NCBI GenBank assembly: GCA_016297695.1
Contig: JAEDGC010000005.1
Location: 1 to 64,000 of the forward strand
Source: Bacilli bacterium
GTDB lineage: Bacteria; Bacillota_I; Bacilli_A; RF39; UBA660
Direction: 5' to 3'
Length of the DNA stretch: 64,000 nucleotides
Shown here: positions 24,422 through 33,956 of the stretch, in pieces
Numbering within the stretch: position 1 is the first letter of the stretch
Layout of the letters: every line of letters starts with the position of its first letter
Program-made: the position numbers and the translations under genes
The notes under the pieces: model-generated
Database searches by the model: none
The model's input: only the letters and a program-made list of their open reading frames with translations
Told to the model about the DNA's origin: nothing

Positions 24422-26053
24422 ATGAAAAAAAGTTCGTTTTTAGAAGGTACAATGATTGCAACATTATCAATTATCTTAGTTAAATTTTTAGGAATGCTTT
24501 ATGTTATTCCATTCTATGCAACCGTTGGAGTTTTAGGATCTGCTTTATATGCGTATGCTTATAATATTTATATTATATTTTTAGATATTTCGTCTGCTGG
24601 ATTACCAACAGCAATTTCTAAAATTATTAATGAATATAATACTTTAGGTAAAATGGATGCTAAAATGCGTGCATATAGTATTGGAAAAAAATTAATATCT
24701 TTAGTTTCAATTTCAGTTTTTATAATATTATTTATTTTTGCTAAACAAATTGCTATTTTGATAATTGGAAATATTACTGGAGGAAATACTATTGATGATG
24801 TTGCATTTGTTATACGTTGTGTTTCTTTTGCAATACTAGTTATTCCATATATGTCAGTTACAAAAGGCTTTTTGCAAGGACATAAAATTATTAATGTTTC
24901 ATCAATAAGTCAAATAATTGAACAAGTAGTAAGAATATCTATGATTTTAATTGGAAGCTATCTTGGTGTTAAAGTTTTACATTTAAGTATGAGAAATACA
25001 ATTGGAATTGCAGTATTTAGTGCGTTTGTAGCAGGAATTAGTGCTATATGCTATATATTTGCTGTAATGCATAAAAATAAAGAAGTATTAGGTTTTAACA
25101 AAGAATATAAAAAAGATGATGTAACAAATAAAGAAATAATCAAAAAAATATTTTCTTATGCTATACCATTTATAATTATTGACATAGCAGTTTCAATTTA
25201 TAATTTTGTTGATATGGTATTAATAATGCATACTCTAAATTATTTAAAACTTGATGCCACTACGATTGAATTTTCAGCTACTGCTATTTCAACATGGTCA
25301 GCTAAAATTGGTATGATAGTCAACTCTGTTGCTATGGGAATGAGTGTTAGTTTAATTCCTACTATAGTAAGTGCTTATACTTTAAAAAAATACAGAGAAG
25401 TTAATGACAAATTAAATCAAGCATTACAATTAATTTTAATTTCATCTGTTCCAATGGTTGTAGGGATAGCTCTATTATCAGAACAAATTTGGACAGTCTT
25501 TTATGGATATAATTTAAATGGTTCAATAATTTTAGCTTGCCATATATTTACCTCTTTATTTTTCAATGTTTATGTTGTAACGTCATCAACATTACAAAGT
25601 TTGAATAAATTTAAAGCCGTTTATATTAGTACTTTAACCGGATTTATAGCAAATGCTTTATTAGATGTTCCATTGATGATATTATTTAATTTGTTAGGAT
25701 TAAGACCTTATCTTGGTGCTATTTTAGCTACATGTATTGGTTATTCATTGTCAGTATTTATAGCATTAAAAATTCTAAAAAAGAATAATGATATATCATA
25801 TAAGTCAACATATAAGGTGGCATTTAAGATTCTTTTATCAACATTAGCAATGATTATTTCTGTGTTATTAGTTAAAATTATTCTTCCATTAAATACTCAT
25901 AATAAATTAATGTGTATATTGTATATTTGTTTAATAACTTTAATAGGAGCGATAGTTTATTGTTTTATTGGAGTAAAAACAGGACTTATAAAAGATGTTT
26001 TTAAAGAAGATTATTTAAATAAAGTCAAGAAAAAACTTACCTTAAAAAGATAA
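24422..26053 (+). CDS. MATE/MOP-type lipid flippase (SpoVB/MurJ-like)
   Basis: About 543 residues with some 14 predicted transmembrane helices. The N-terminus (SSFLEGTMIATLSIILVKFLGM) and GYLGSALYAYAYNIY-like segment are typical of the polysaccharide flippase branch that includes SpoVB and YtgP/MurJ. The substrate could be lipid II. Which paralog it is cannot be decided here, although the adjoining cse60 favours a sporulation role. An ATG at 24410 overlaps the preceding stop but has no ribosome site; ATG 24422 has GAGTGG. Confidence 0.85.
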   Translation: MKKSSFLEGTMIATLSIILVKFLGMLYVIPFYATVGVLGSALYAYAYNIYIIFLDISSAGLPTAISKIINEYNTLGKMDAKMRAYSIGKKLISLVSISVFIILFIFAKQIAILIIGNITGGNTIDDVAFVIRCVSFAILVIPYMSVTKGFLQGHKIINVSSISQIIEQVVRISMILIGSYLGVKVLHLSMRNTIGIAVFSAFVAGISAICYIFAVMHKNKEVLGFNKEYKKDDVTNKEIIKKIFSYAIPFIIIDIAVSIYNFVDMVLIMHTLNYLKLDATTIEFSATAISTWSAKIGMIVNSVAMGMSVSLIPTIVSAYTLKKYREVNDKLNQALQLILISSVPMVVGIALLSEQIWTVFYGYNLNGSIILACHIFTSLFFNVYVVTSSTLQSLNKFKAVYISTLTGFIANALLDVPLMILFNLLGLRPYLGAILATCIGYSLSVFIALKILKKNNDISYKSTYKVAFKILLSTLAMIISVLLVKIILPLNTHNKLMCILYICLITLIGAIVYCFIGVKTGLIKDVFKEDYLNKVKKKLTLKR

Positions 26054-26055
26054 GC

Positions 26056-26370
26056 TTATACCATATACATATTTGTTGTATTTTCAAAACTTTCAGTAGT
26101 AACATTAGATGTTGTTTCTAATTTAGTAATTCTACTATCAAGTCTATTTAGTTGACGTTCGATTTTTGAAAGTCTTGATTCTATATCAGAATAGTCTATG
26201 TTTGAATTACTTTGCATATTGGTTGCTGGATAACCAGGACCAGAATAAAATGATTGATTGTATTGACTACTTTGCACTGGCATCATATTAGGTTGCATCA
26301 TGTTGTTAGGAATATAACCACCATAAGAATATGATGCTTCATTAAAGAAAGAATTACGATCTTTTTTCAT
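26056..26370 (-). CDS. Asn/Met/Tyr-rich small protein with coiled coil (possible spore coat)
   Basis: 104 residues from ATG 26370 (GGAG ten bases upstream). Low-complexity N-terminal half rich in N, M, P, Y, Q and S (SYGGYIPNNMMQPNMM), then a short heptad helix (IESRLSKIERQLNRLDSRITKLE, about 68-90), and a Thr-rich tail. Composition resembles coat or exosporium proteins, and it sits beside sporulation-type genes. No family identified; the coat assignment is inference. Confidence 0.6.
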   Translation of the reverse strand: MKKDRNSFFNEASYSYGGYIPNNMMQPNMMPVQSSQYNQSFYSGPGYPATNMQSNSNIDYSDIESRLSKIERQLNRLDSRITKLETTSNVTTESFENTTNMYMV

Positions 26371-26423
26371 ACTTACCATCTCCATAATAAATTATATGTA
26401 AAATTTAGAAAGTAGTGATAATA

Positions 26424-27056
26424 ATGCGTTTAAGAAATGTTAAAAATGCACATGAAATATTAGAAAATAGTAAATATTTTATAAAAGATTATAAAAATTA
26501 TAAAGGAAAATTTAATGAATTATTTAATAATGATAATGAAATAAGATTAGAAATAGGAATGGGTAAGGGTACATTTATTACAACTTTGGCAAAAGAAAAT
26601 CCAAATATAAATTTCATTGGTGTCGAAAAATATGAGAGTGTATTAGTGCGTGGTATTCAAAAAGCAAATGAAATGGATTTACCTAATCTTAAAATGATAT
26701 GTTGTGATGCAAAAGAATTAAATGAAGTTTTTGATCATGAGATCAATACATTATATTTAAATTTTTCAGATCCATGGCCTAAGAAAAGACATGCCGATAG
26801 GAGATTGACATCTCATATATTTTTAAACATTTATGATAGTATATTTAAAGATGAAAAAAGAATAATTCAAAAAACTGATAATATTATATTATTTGCTTAT
26901 TCAATATCATCTTTGAGTACTTATGGTTACACAATAAATAAAGTTTCTTTGGATTTACATAACGAAGATATAAAAAATATTAAAACAGAATATGAAGAAA
27001 AATTTTCAGGACTTGGTTATAAAATAAATTATTTAGAAGCAAGTAAAAGAGATTAA
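26424..27056 (+). CDS. trmB: tRNA (guanine-N7)-methyltransferase
   Basis: 210 residues from ATG 26424; the upstream GTG (26415) overlaps the Shine-Dalgarno. SAM-binding loop EIGMGKGTFI, the family signature NFSDPWPKKRHADRRL, and a C-terminal TEYEEKFSGLG. It makes m7G46 in the tRNA variable loop. Starts about 40 bases from the divergent gene at 26370. Confidence 0.95.
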   Translation: MRLRNVKNAHEILENSKYFIKDYKNYKGKFNELFNNDNEIRLEIGMGKGTFITTLAKENPNINFIGVEKYESVLVRGIQKANEMDLPNLKMICCDAKELNEVFDHEINTLYLNFSDPWPKKRHADRRLTSHIFLNIYDSIFKDEKRIIQKTDNIILFAYSISSLSTYGYTINKVSLDLHNEDIKNIKTEYEEKFSGLGYKINYLEASKRD

Positions 27057-27113
27057 GATAAAAAACTATTAAAAGATATATTATTGATTAAAGAAAATGA
27101 GTAAAGAAAATAC

Positions 27114-27175
27114 TTGAAAAATAAAATAAAATATGATTAAATATAAATAACAAACACGTAAGTGTTTTTATTTTG
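27114..27175 (+). promoter_or_regulatory. Promoter and leader hairpin upstream of secE
   Basis: TTGAAA (27114-27119), 18-bp spacer and TAAATA (27138-27143), then an AAACAC / GTGTTT hairpin (27152-27157 with 27162-27167) followed by a T-rich stretch. Placed between promoter and secE, the hairpin could attenuate, or could simply end the trmB transcript. Confidence 0.45.
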
Positions 27176-27203
27176 GATTTTTGTACGTAGGGGAGATAAG
27201 AAT

Positions 27204-27452
27204 ATGTCAAAAAAAGAAGAAAAGGTTTCAAAGAAAAATGTTGAAAAGAAAACTAAAAAAGTAAAAAAAGAAAAAATTAAAAAACAAAGCTTTTTAAGTC
27301 AAGTAAAAGCTGAAATGAAAAAAGTTAGTTGGCCATCTGGAAAAGATGTATTGAAGTATTCAATAGCTACTTTAGTATTTTGTTTAATAGTTTGTGGATT
27401 CTTTCAATTACTTAATTTAGCATTATCATTTATAAAGGGGATGTTTGTATAA
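27204..27452 (+). CDS. secE: Preprotein translocase subunit SecE
   Basis: 82 residues from ATG 27204 (GGGGAG upstream). Lys-rich N-terminus (about 1-30) followed by the conserved amphipathic stretch LSQVKAEMKKVSWPSGKD and one transmembrane helix. SecE stabilises SecY. The rpmG gene often found just upstream is absent. Overlaps nusG by one base (TAATG). Confidence 0.94.
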   Translation: MSKKEEKVSKKNVEKKTKKVKKEKIKKQSFLSQVKAEMKKVSWPSGKDVLKYSIATLVFCLIVCGFFQLLNLALSFIKGMFV

Positions 27453-27988
27453 TGGAAAACGAAAAATTATGGTATGTAGTAAATACATATAGTGGTCATG
27501 AAAGTAAAGTAAAAGAAAAACTTGAAGCAAAAGTAGAATCAATGGGAATGCAAGATAATATTTTTCGTATTATAATTCCTGAAACTACGGAAGTAGAAGT
27601 TAAAGATGGAGTAAAAAAAGAAAAAACTAAGAAAATGTTTCCGGGATATGTCCTTGTTGAGATGGTAATGAGTGATGAAGCTTGGTACGTTGTTCGTAAT
27701 ACTCCAGGTGTAACTGGATTTATTGGTTCTAGTGGAAAAGGTGCAAAACCAACACCATTACTACCTCAAGAAATAGATCGTATTTTAGCTAATATGGGAA
27801 TGAGTAGAATCAATATTGAATCAGAAATGAATGTTGGAGATGTTGTTAACATTGTTGATGGACCATTTAAAGGTATGTCAGGTAAAGTTGATTCAATTGA
27901 TCTTGAAAATAATAGATTAAATGTATTAATTGATTTATTTGGACAAGAAACACCTGTAGAAGTTGAATTATATCAAGTTAATAAATAA
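27452..27988 (+). CDS. nusG: Transcription termination/antitermination protein NusG
   Basis: 178 residues. NGN domain (WYVVNTYSGHESKVKEKLE...MFPGYVLVEMVMSDEAWYVVRNTPGVTGF-type core) and C-terminal KOW domain (VGDVVNIVDGPFKGMSGKVDSID). It binds RNA polymerase and affects pausing and termination. Coupled to secE as in most bacteria, but without rplK-rplA following. Confidence 0.97.
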   Translation: MENEKLWYVVNTYSGHESKVKEKLEAKVESMGMQDNIFRIIIPETTEVEVKDGVKKEKTKKMFPGYVLVEMVMSDEAWYVVRNTPGVTGFIGSSGKGAKPTPLLPQEIDRILANMGMSRINIESEMNVGDVVNIVDGPFKGMSGKVDSIDLENNRLNVLIDLFGQETPVEVELYQVNK

Positions 27989-28066
27989 TAATAAAACATA
28001 TATATAAAAAATGTATATGTTTTTTTTATTCATTTTGATATAATATAACTAGAATAGGGTGATAAT

Positions 28067-28993
28067 ATGGAACATGAAAAAGTTAGTATGCTAGAAAAAT
28101 ACGGTGAAGATTTAACTGCTAAAGAATACATAACTGATCCAGCTATTGCTAGAGATGAAGAAATAAAACAATGTATATTAACATTACTAACACCTGAAAA
28201 AAGTGCTTTATTAGTAGGTAAGCCAGGTATTGGTAAAACAGCTATAGTTGAGGGATTAGCTTATCGTATTCAAAGAAAAATGGTTCCAAATGCATTACAA
28301 GATTGGAGAATTATTAAACTTAATATAACAAGTTTAAATGGAACTGTAACTTCAGAAGGACAAGTTGAAAATAGAGTTGATTTACTTTTAAAAGAATTAG
28401 CAACTAAAGATAAGCTAATATTATTTATAGATGAAACTCATGTGCTTATAACAAGAGGTTCTGAAAATGGTTTAGACCTTGCCAACATGTTAAAGGCGGG
28501 ACTAGATAGAGGAACAATAAAAATGATAGGAGCTACAACTACTGAAGAATATGAACAATATATTTTAAGAGATAGAGCATTCTTAAGACGTTTTCAAAAA
28601 ATTGATGTTTTAGAATCTGATAAACCTACAGTTGTTAAAATACTTCTTGGTACACTTCCTAAACTTGAAAAACAAATTGGGGTTAAAATAAATTATACAG
28701 ATTTTGTAAAAGAAAGATTTATGACTTTTATTGTGGAAATGACTGATGAATATAAGAGAGTTTATGAAGTAGCAGCTAGATATCCAGATATTTCACTTAC
28801 TATCTTAGCAAACGCAATGACTTATGCACTGTTTGATAATGAGAAAGAAGTAAAAACAAAACATTTTTATAAAGCAATATGCAATGCTAAAAATATATAT
28901 GAAGATTCTAAGAAAAAAGAAATTGAAAGATTTAAAATTGAATTTGCTGATCTTATAAAAGAAGAAAATGTCGATTTAAATGATATAGAATAG
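28067..28993 (+). CDS. Single-domain AAA+ ATPase resembling ClpB NBD1
   Basis: 308 residues. Walker [10 protein letters not shown] (about residue 48), Walker [10 protein letters not shown], sensor/pore region [13 protein letters not shown], arginine pair FLRRFQ, then a helical lid ending [14 protein letters not shown]. These are the features of the first ATPase domain of Clp/Hsp100 proteins, but the N-domain, middle coiled coil and second ATPase domain are all missing and the gene has clean ends, so it is not an obvious fragment. Its own promoter (TATAAT about 28039) precedes it. Function unknown; a substrate-remodelling ATPase is the likely class. Confidence 0.75.
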   Translation: MEHEKVSMLEKYGEDLTAKEYITDPAIARDEEIKQCILTLLTPEKSALLVGKPGIGKTAIVEGLAYRIQRKMVPNALQDWRIIKLNITSLNGTVTSEGQVENRVDLLLKELATKDKLILFIDETHVLITRGSENGLDLANMLKAGLDRGTIKMIGATTTEEYEQYILRDRAFLRRFQKIDVLESDKPTVVKILLGTLPKLEKQIGVKINYTDFVKERFMTFIVEMTDEYKRVYEVAARYPDISLTILANAMTYALFDNEKEVKTKHFYKAICNAKNIYEDSKKKEIERFKIEFADLIKEENVDLNDIE

Positions 28994-29006
28994 GAAGGGA
29001 TAAAAA

Positions 29007-30086
29007 ATGGAAAAATTAAGAATTGTGCAAATTGGTTGTGGAAAGATGAGTAAATATACCATGAGGTATGTTTATGAAAAAGAAGCGGTGATTGTCGGAG
29101 CTTTTGATATCAATGAAAAAATTATAGGAAAAGATATTTCAGAAATCATCGAATGTGATAAGAAAGGTGTTTTAATAGAAAATATTAAAGATTTAGACAA
29201 AAGACTTAAAGAATTAAAACCAGATGCCTGTATTGTTACAACTATGAGTTTAATTAATGACTTACACGATGTTTTAAGAATATGTGTAAAAAATGGGGTA
29301 AATACTATTACAACTTGTGAAGAAGCATTTTATTCATCAAATTCTAATCCTAAAGTATATAAAGAATTAGATGTTTTAGCTAAAGCTAATAATTGTACTT
29401 TAACTGGTTGTGGATATCAAGATATTTTTTGGGGAAATTTAATTTCTGTTCTTGCTGGATCTACTCACAAAATTACTAAAATAAAAGGTTCTTCTTCATA
29501 TAATGTGGAAGATTATGGTATTGCTTTAGCAAATGCCCATGGTGCTGGATTAACAATTGAAGAATTTGAGAGTACAATTGCGGTTGCCGATAAAATTAGT
29601 GATGAAGAAAGAAATGAATTAATAAATAAGGGTGAATTTTTACCAAGTTATATGTGGAATGTAGTTGGATGGCTTGCTGATAAATTGAATTTAGAAATTA
29701 CATCTATTAAACAAGAGTGTATTCCAACAACTCATGAAACTAATCTTCATTCTGATACCCTTAATATGGATATAAAAGCTGGAGATGCTACTGGAATGAG
29801 TGCTGTAGTAACTGCAGAAACAAAAGAAGGAATAATTATTGAAGCAGAATGTATCGGTAAAGTATATTCTAAAGAAGAATTTGATGTTAATGAATGGACT
29901 ATATTTGGTGAACCAGATACAACTGTAACAATTAACAAACCTCAAACAGTTGAATTAACTTGTGCTGATATTGTTAATAGAATACCTGATTTAATAAATT
30001 CTAAAGCAGGATTTGTTGAAACAAGTAAAATGCCAGATCCAAAATATAGAAATAAAGCTTTAAATGAATATATAAAAAACTGTTAA
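29007..30086 (+). CDS. Dihydrodipicolinate reductase-like NAD(P)-dependent oxidoreductase
   Basis: 359 residues. N-terminal Rossmann fold with IVQIGCGKMSKYTMRYV, a second strand ending GAFD, and a C-terminal domain shared with dihydrodipicolinate reductase-type enzymes and with 2,4-diaminopentanoate dehydrogenase of ornithine-fermenting clostridia (TGCGYQDIFWGNL; GDATGMSAVVTAET). True DapB has about 250 residues, so an amino-acid dehydrogenase activity is more likely. No pathway neighbours lie nearby to fix the substrate. Follows the AAA+ gene after 13 bases. Confidence 0.65.
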   Translation: MEKLRIVQIGCGKMSKYTMRYVYEKEAVIVGAFDINEKIIGKDISEIIECDKKGVLIENIKDLDKRLKELKPDACIVTTMSLINDLHDVLRICVKNGVNTITTCEEAFYSSNSNPKVYKELDVLAKANNCTLTGCGYQDIFWGNLISVLAGSTHKITKIKGSSSYNVEDYGIALANAHGAGLTIEEFESTIAVADKISDEERNELINKGEFLPSYMWNVVGWLADKLNLEITSIKQECIPTTHETNLHSDTLNMDIKAGDATGMSAVVTAETKEGIIIEAECIGKVYSKEEFDVNEWTIFGEPDTTVTINKPQTVELTCADIVNRIPDLINSKAGFVETSKMPDPKYRNKALNEYIKNC

Positions 30087-30111
30087 ATTTTACAATTTTA
30101 ACAGTTTTTTT
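30075..30111. terminator. Bidirectional terminator
   Basis: A 12-bp stem AAAACTGTTAAA / TTTAACAGTTTT with A and T runs, between convergent genes. Confidence 0.9.
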
Positions 30112-32062
30112 ATTCTTCACTATTTGTTGGTAATACATCTTGTAAAACATTATCTTCTAAATCTTTATCATCATTGTTTGAAGAAACATTTTCATCTTCT
30201 CCATTATTTTCTGTAGAAGGAGTATCATTATTAATCTCAGGAGTATAACTTTCTGTTCCTAATTGAACTGTAATACTTGAAATACTTTTTACTAATACTC
30301 CAGAATGAATACTTTGATTTGTAATAACTCCACTAGTTCCATTTACAATAACATTCACACCGTTGCTAGCTCCCCAGCTACGTGCATATTCTGCACTACT
30401 TCCAGTAAAATCTGGAACTAATTGTAATTTATTACCAGTAGTTATTCCTTTACCAGTAACATTAGCTTCATATTGTTCACCATAATTATAACTAAATGTT
30501 TTTATAATTTCTTTTTCTTCAATTTCTAAATTAACTTTCATTAATTCTTTTATCGCTTCAAGGGAATCAGGATAATGTCCTAAAGCTGAAGTATACATAT
30601 AAGCATTTTGTAAGTATACAGGTAAGGAATAATGTTCTAAATATGTCTTATGAATTGTAACAAAATCATTACCTTTTAATGAACTATTTAGCATATTTTT
30701 TAATATATCATAAAAAGATAATATTTGTTTAGTGCTCATATTTGTTGCTATGTTTTCACTAATAGCATCTAACACGTTTTCAAAACTTTCAAATGATTTT
30801 AAAGTTAAAACTTTTTTAGAAATAGATTCAACTATTTGCTGTTGATGTCTATTACGAGCTAAGTCACTTTCTAAGAATCCATGTCTATTTCTAGCATAAG
30901 CAAGTGCTTGTTCACCATTTAAATGTTGCCATCCAGTATCCATACAAACAAGATTAGTAGTATCTCTTAACGAATTACTTTCACATAATTTACCATATCC
31001 ATGTTGTTTGACGTAGTAATCATAGTCAGGTTGTTCAACATCAACATCAATACCATCTAAAGCTTCAACTAAATCAATAAATCCTCTAAAATTAATTTTA
31101 GCATAGTAATCTATTTTGATATCAGTTAATTGTTCAATAGTGCTTACAACACAACTTGTTCCATATGCTGCAGATGAATTTATTTTGTTATAAGCATTAT
31201 GATTGCATGCAATTGGTACATATGAATCTCTAGGAATACTAAACATTGTAGCAGTTAGAGTTTTAGGGTTAAATGTAATAAGTATTAAGGTGTCTCCATT
31301 AAATGCTGAATTTGCATTTAATCCTTCTTTTTGAGAATCAACACCCATAACTAACACTGAAAATGGTTCATTTAATTTCTTATTACTAGATGCCATCATA
31401 TCTTGTGTTTTCATTTTTTTACTGTATTCATAAATAACTTTTGTCTCAGTATCTATATTTTTATAAGCTTCTTCGTTTGCAAATAAAATAACATAATTAC
31501 TTGAAACAAATATTCCATCAACGTCATTTTTATATAAAGCATTTAACATTTCATAATAATCTTCATAATAAACAATTTCGTTTTTTAATTTTTCTTTTTT
31601 AATTAACTCTTTAGCTAGAATATTACCTTCAATATCATTATCGTTTTTTATCATTCCTAGTTTACTACTTTTTTCGATATTTTTATCATTCATTGCGATT
31701 AAATAAGTAGTGTATGTCGTATAGTCTGATATAGTAAGTTTTTCAATTTTGTTATACATTTTATCAACAAAGAAAGAAGAAAAACCAAATATTGCAATAA
31801 AAATGATTGTAATTATAATAGTTACAATTAAAGTTTTATTTTTCTTTAATATAAGATTTATTAAATTCCACATTATAAATACCAGTAACCATATACTAAA
31901 GAAACAAATTAAAACAATTCTAAGTACAGTTTCAATTCCTTGTAATGATAATAAACTTCTTATGAAAAATGCAAATCCTATTGAATAACCAATTATGCAT
32001 AATACATAAAATATTAATAATACTCTATTACTTTTTTTTAATTTATTAAATAACACTTTCAT
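30110..32062 (-). CDS. LytR-CpsA-Psr (LCP) family cell-wall polymer ligase
   Basis: 650 residues. Three N-terminal transmembrane helices (about 14-35, 45-68, 75-98), an accessory extracellular region (about 110-225), and the LCP core starting FSVLVMGVDSQ with GDTLILITFNPKT, SIPRDSYV, GFIDLVEALDGIDVDV and YARNRHGFLESDLARNRHQQQ. The C-terminal part has PASTA-like sequence (LVPDFTGSSAEYARSW) and an acidic Asn-rich tail. LCP enzymes transfer teichoic acid-like polymers from undecaprenyl phosphate to peptidoglycan, in keeping with tagO nearby. Confidence 0.9.
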   Translation of the reverse strand: MKVLFNKLKKSNRVLLIFYVLCIIGYSIGFAFFIRSLLSLQGIETVLRIVLICFFSIWLLVFIMWNLINLILKKNKTLIVTIIITIIFIAIFGFSSFFVDKMYNKIEKLTISDYTTYTTYLIAMNDKNIEKSSKLGMIKNDNDIEGNILAKELIKKEKLKNEIVYYEDYYEMLNALYKNDVDGIFVSSNYVILFANEEAYKNIDTETKVIYEYSKKMKTQDMMASSNKKLNEPFSVLVMGVDSQKEGLNANSAFNGDTLILITFNPKTLTATMFSIPRDSYVPIACNHNAYNKINSSAAYGTSCVVSTIEQLTDIKIDYYAKINFRGFIDLVEALDGIDVDVEQPDYDYYVKQHGYGKLCESNSLRDTTNLVCMDTGWQHLNGEQALAYARNRHGFLESDLARNRHQQQIVESISKKVLTLKSFESFENVLDAISENIATNMSTKQILSFYDILKNMLNSSLKGNDFVTIHKTYLEHYSLPVYLQNAYMYTSALGHYPDSLEAIKELMKVNLEIEEKEIIKTFSYNYGEQYEANVTGKGITTGNKLQLVPDFTGSSAEYARSWGASNGVNVIVNGTSGVITNQSIHSGVLVKSISSITVQLGTESYTPEINNDTPSTENNGEDENVSSNNDDKDLEDNVLQDVLPTNSEE

Positions 32063-32233
32063 GTCAACACATCCTAATTATTATTTTCTTTTAAAATTAT
32101 AACATATTTATTAAATAATTACACTTGAATTTTATTTTACAATAGCTTTACATATAATATGATAATGATTGTCAAAATAATAGCGAATTATGGTATAATT
32201 TTTTATAGATAATATGGAAAAGGAGTGATTAAT

Positions 32234-33946
32234 ATGAAAATAAGTGAAAAATTAAATAAATTTGTTAATATTAATATGTTATTTTTAGTAATATTTTATT
32301 CATTTCTTTCATTGTTATCATTTCCAATCGTAGTTAAAGCTATTACGTCAAGTGGTTATATTTGTTCAAAATACGTTGATAGAAACACTGGAATTATTAA
32401 TACAACTGTTAATTTTAGAACGGGTCCGGGGACAAATTATTCTACTATTAAAGAATTAAGTAAAAATACTAAAGTTGATATTATAGATGGAAATTTAATA
32501 GATGGTAAAGGTTGTGCAAACGGTTGGATTAAAATTTCTCAATCTTCTCCTGATAAATATGATAGGCCTTGGACAACTCCTAAAAAAGCTATAGTAGGAG
32601 GAGCAGAGTTTATTTCAAACTCATACATTAGCAATGGACAATATACTAGTTATTTAAAAAAATTTAATGTAAATCCTAATTCAAAATATGAAATGTATAA
32701 TCATCAGTATATGGCTAATTTAGCAGCGCCAAGTTCAGAAGCAGCAAAAAGTTATTCGGCATATTCAAAAAATAATTTATTAAACTTACCTTTAGAATTT
32801 AGTATTCCAGTTTTTAGTGATATGCAAGATTCTTACAATAGACCTACTGGAAATTTAATAGAAATACAAAAACAATATAATGTTACAGATCAAGCATTTG
32901 AGGATGTCTTAAATTCTCAAGGATTTCCTGAAACGTACAAACAAGCTTTAAGGGCATTACATAATATACATCCAAATTGGATTTTTAAGTCTATGGATTC
33001 AGGATCTTTTAATACTGCTGTTTTAGTAGAAAAAAATGTTTCTTCTATTCAAGGAAATTCTTCTTATTATGAAATTGAAAATGGTCAATTTATAAGTACA
33101 GAACCTGGATGGTATTTAGCAAATAGTGAAACTGTTGCGTATTATTTAGACCCTAGAAATTTTTTGACTGAGAAATATATATTACAATTTGAAAGTTTAG
33201 CTTATTCTGATAATTATGATGAAAATGTTGTTAAAAGTATTTTAAATAATACTTTTATGTCTGAAAATTCAATTTTAGATAATCAATCATATTCTAGTAT
33301 TTTTGTAGAAGCTGGTAAAAATGCAAATATTAGTCCTGTATATTTAGCTGCATTAGCTATTCAAGAATCTGGTGTTGAAATGAAAAGCAATACTAGTGGA
33401 GCACAATTTGAATATGAAGGAATAACTTACTCAGGATTGTTTAATTTCTTTAATATCGGAGCTTCATCTAGTGCTTCTAATCCTTCAAAAGCAGGTTTAG
33501 TATATGCTAGTGGTGGTTATTGTACTATTTGTGGCAATTCTCAAATAAGTGATAATAATTCAAATAATAATCCTCAAATTTATTTGTCAACTATAATTAC
33601 TCAAGCAGGATTTGGTATTTCTTCAAATTTTGTAACTGGTATTAGTCCTAATACAAGTGCAAACAGTATTAGAGAAAGACTAGGAGCTGCAAATATTAAA
33701 ACTAATGGAGAGTATATTGGAACAGGAACAATCATAGAATATAATAATCAATCCTATGAAGTTGTAATATCTGGTGATTTAAATGGAGATGGAAAAATAA
33801 ATTCAGCAGATTTATTGAAAATGAGACAACATTTATTAGGAAGTTCTATATTAAATAATTCAAATTTTGAAGCTGCTAAATTAGCTGGAAATAATGATAT
33901 AAATTCAGCAGATTTATTGAAATTAAGACAAATATTATTGAGTTAG
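32234..33946 (+). CDS. SH3-glucosaminidase with C-terminal dockerin
   Basis: 570 residues from ATG 32234 (AGGAG upstream). Signal peptide (to about residue 36, VVKA), a bacterial SH3 domain with VNFRTGPGTNYSTIKEL, a long linker, a glucosaminidase-like domain (YLDPRNFLTEKYI, LAALAIQESG, FNFFNIGA) and a type I dockerin: GDLNGDGKINSADLLKMRQ and a second calcium loop NNDINSADLLKLRQ. It is predicted to cleave peptidoglycan glycan strands and to dock onto a cohesin. The next gene, ten bases on, encodes a membrane protein with a cohesin-like N-terminal domain. Confidence 0.85.
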   Translation: MKISEKLNKFVNINMLFLVIFYSFLSLLSFPIVVKAITSSGYICSKYVDRNTGIINTTVNFRTGPGTNYSTIKELSKNTKVDIIDGNLIDGKGCANGWIKISQSSPDKYDRPWTTPKKAIVGGAEFISNSYISNGQYTSYLKKFNVNPNSKYEMYNHQYMANLAAPSSEAAKSYSAYSKNNLLNLPLEFSIPVFSDMQDSYNRPTGNLIEIQKQYNVTDQAFEDVLNSQGFPETYKQALRALHNIHPNWIFKSMDSGSFNTAVLVEKNVSSIQGNSSYYEIENGQFISTEPGWYLANSETVAYYLDPRNFLTEKYILQFESLAYSDNYDENVVKSILNNTFMSENSILDNQSYSSIFVEAGKNANISPVYLAALAIQESGVEMKSNTSGAQFEYEGITYSGLFNFFNIGASSSASNPSKAGLVYASGGYCTICGNSQISDNNSNNNPQIYLSTIITQAGFGISSNFVTGISPNTSANSIRERLGAANIKTNGEYIGTGTIIEYNNQSYEVVISGDLNGDGKINSADLLKMRQHLLGSSILNNSNFEAAKLAGNNDINSADLLKLRQILLS

Positions 33947-33956
33947 GAGATAAAAA

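Noticed and set aside
27057..27203. rpmG (L33) gene usually found upstream of secE
   Set aside because: The stretch has stops in all frames and no L33 motif; it contains only a promoter and hairpin.
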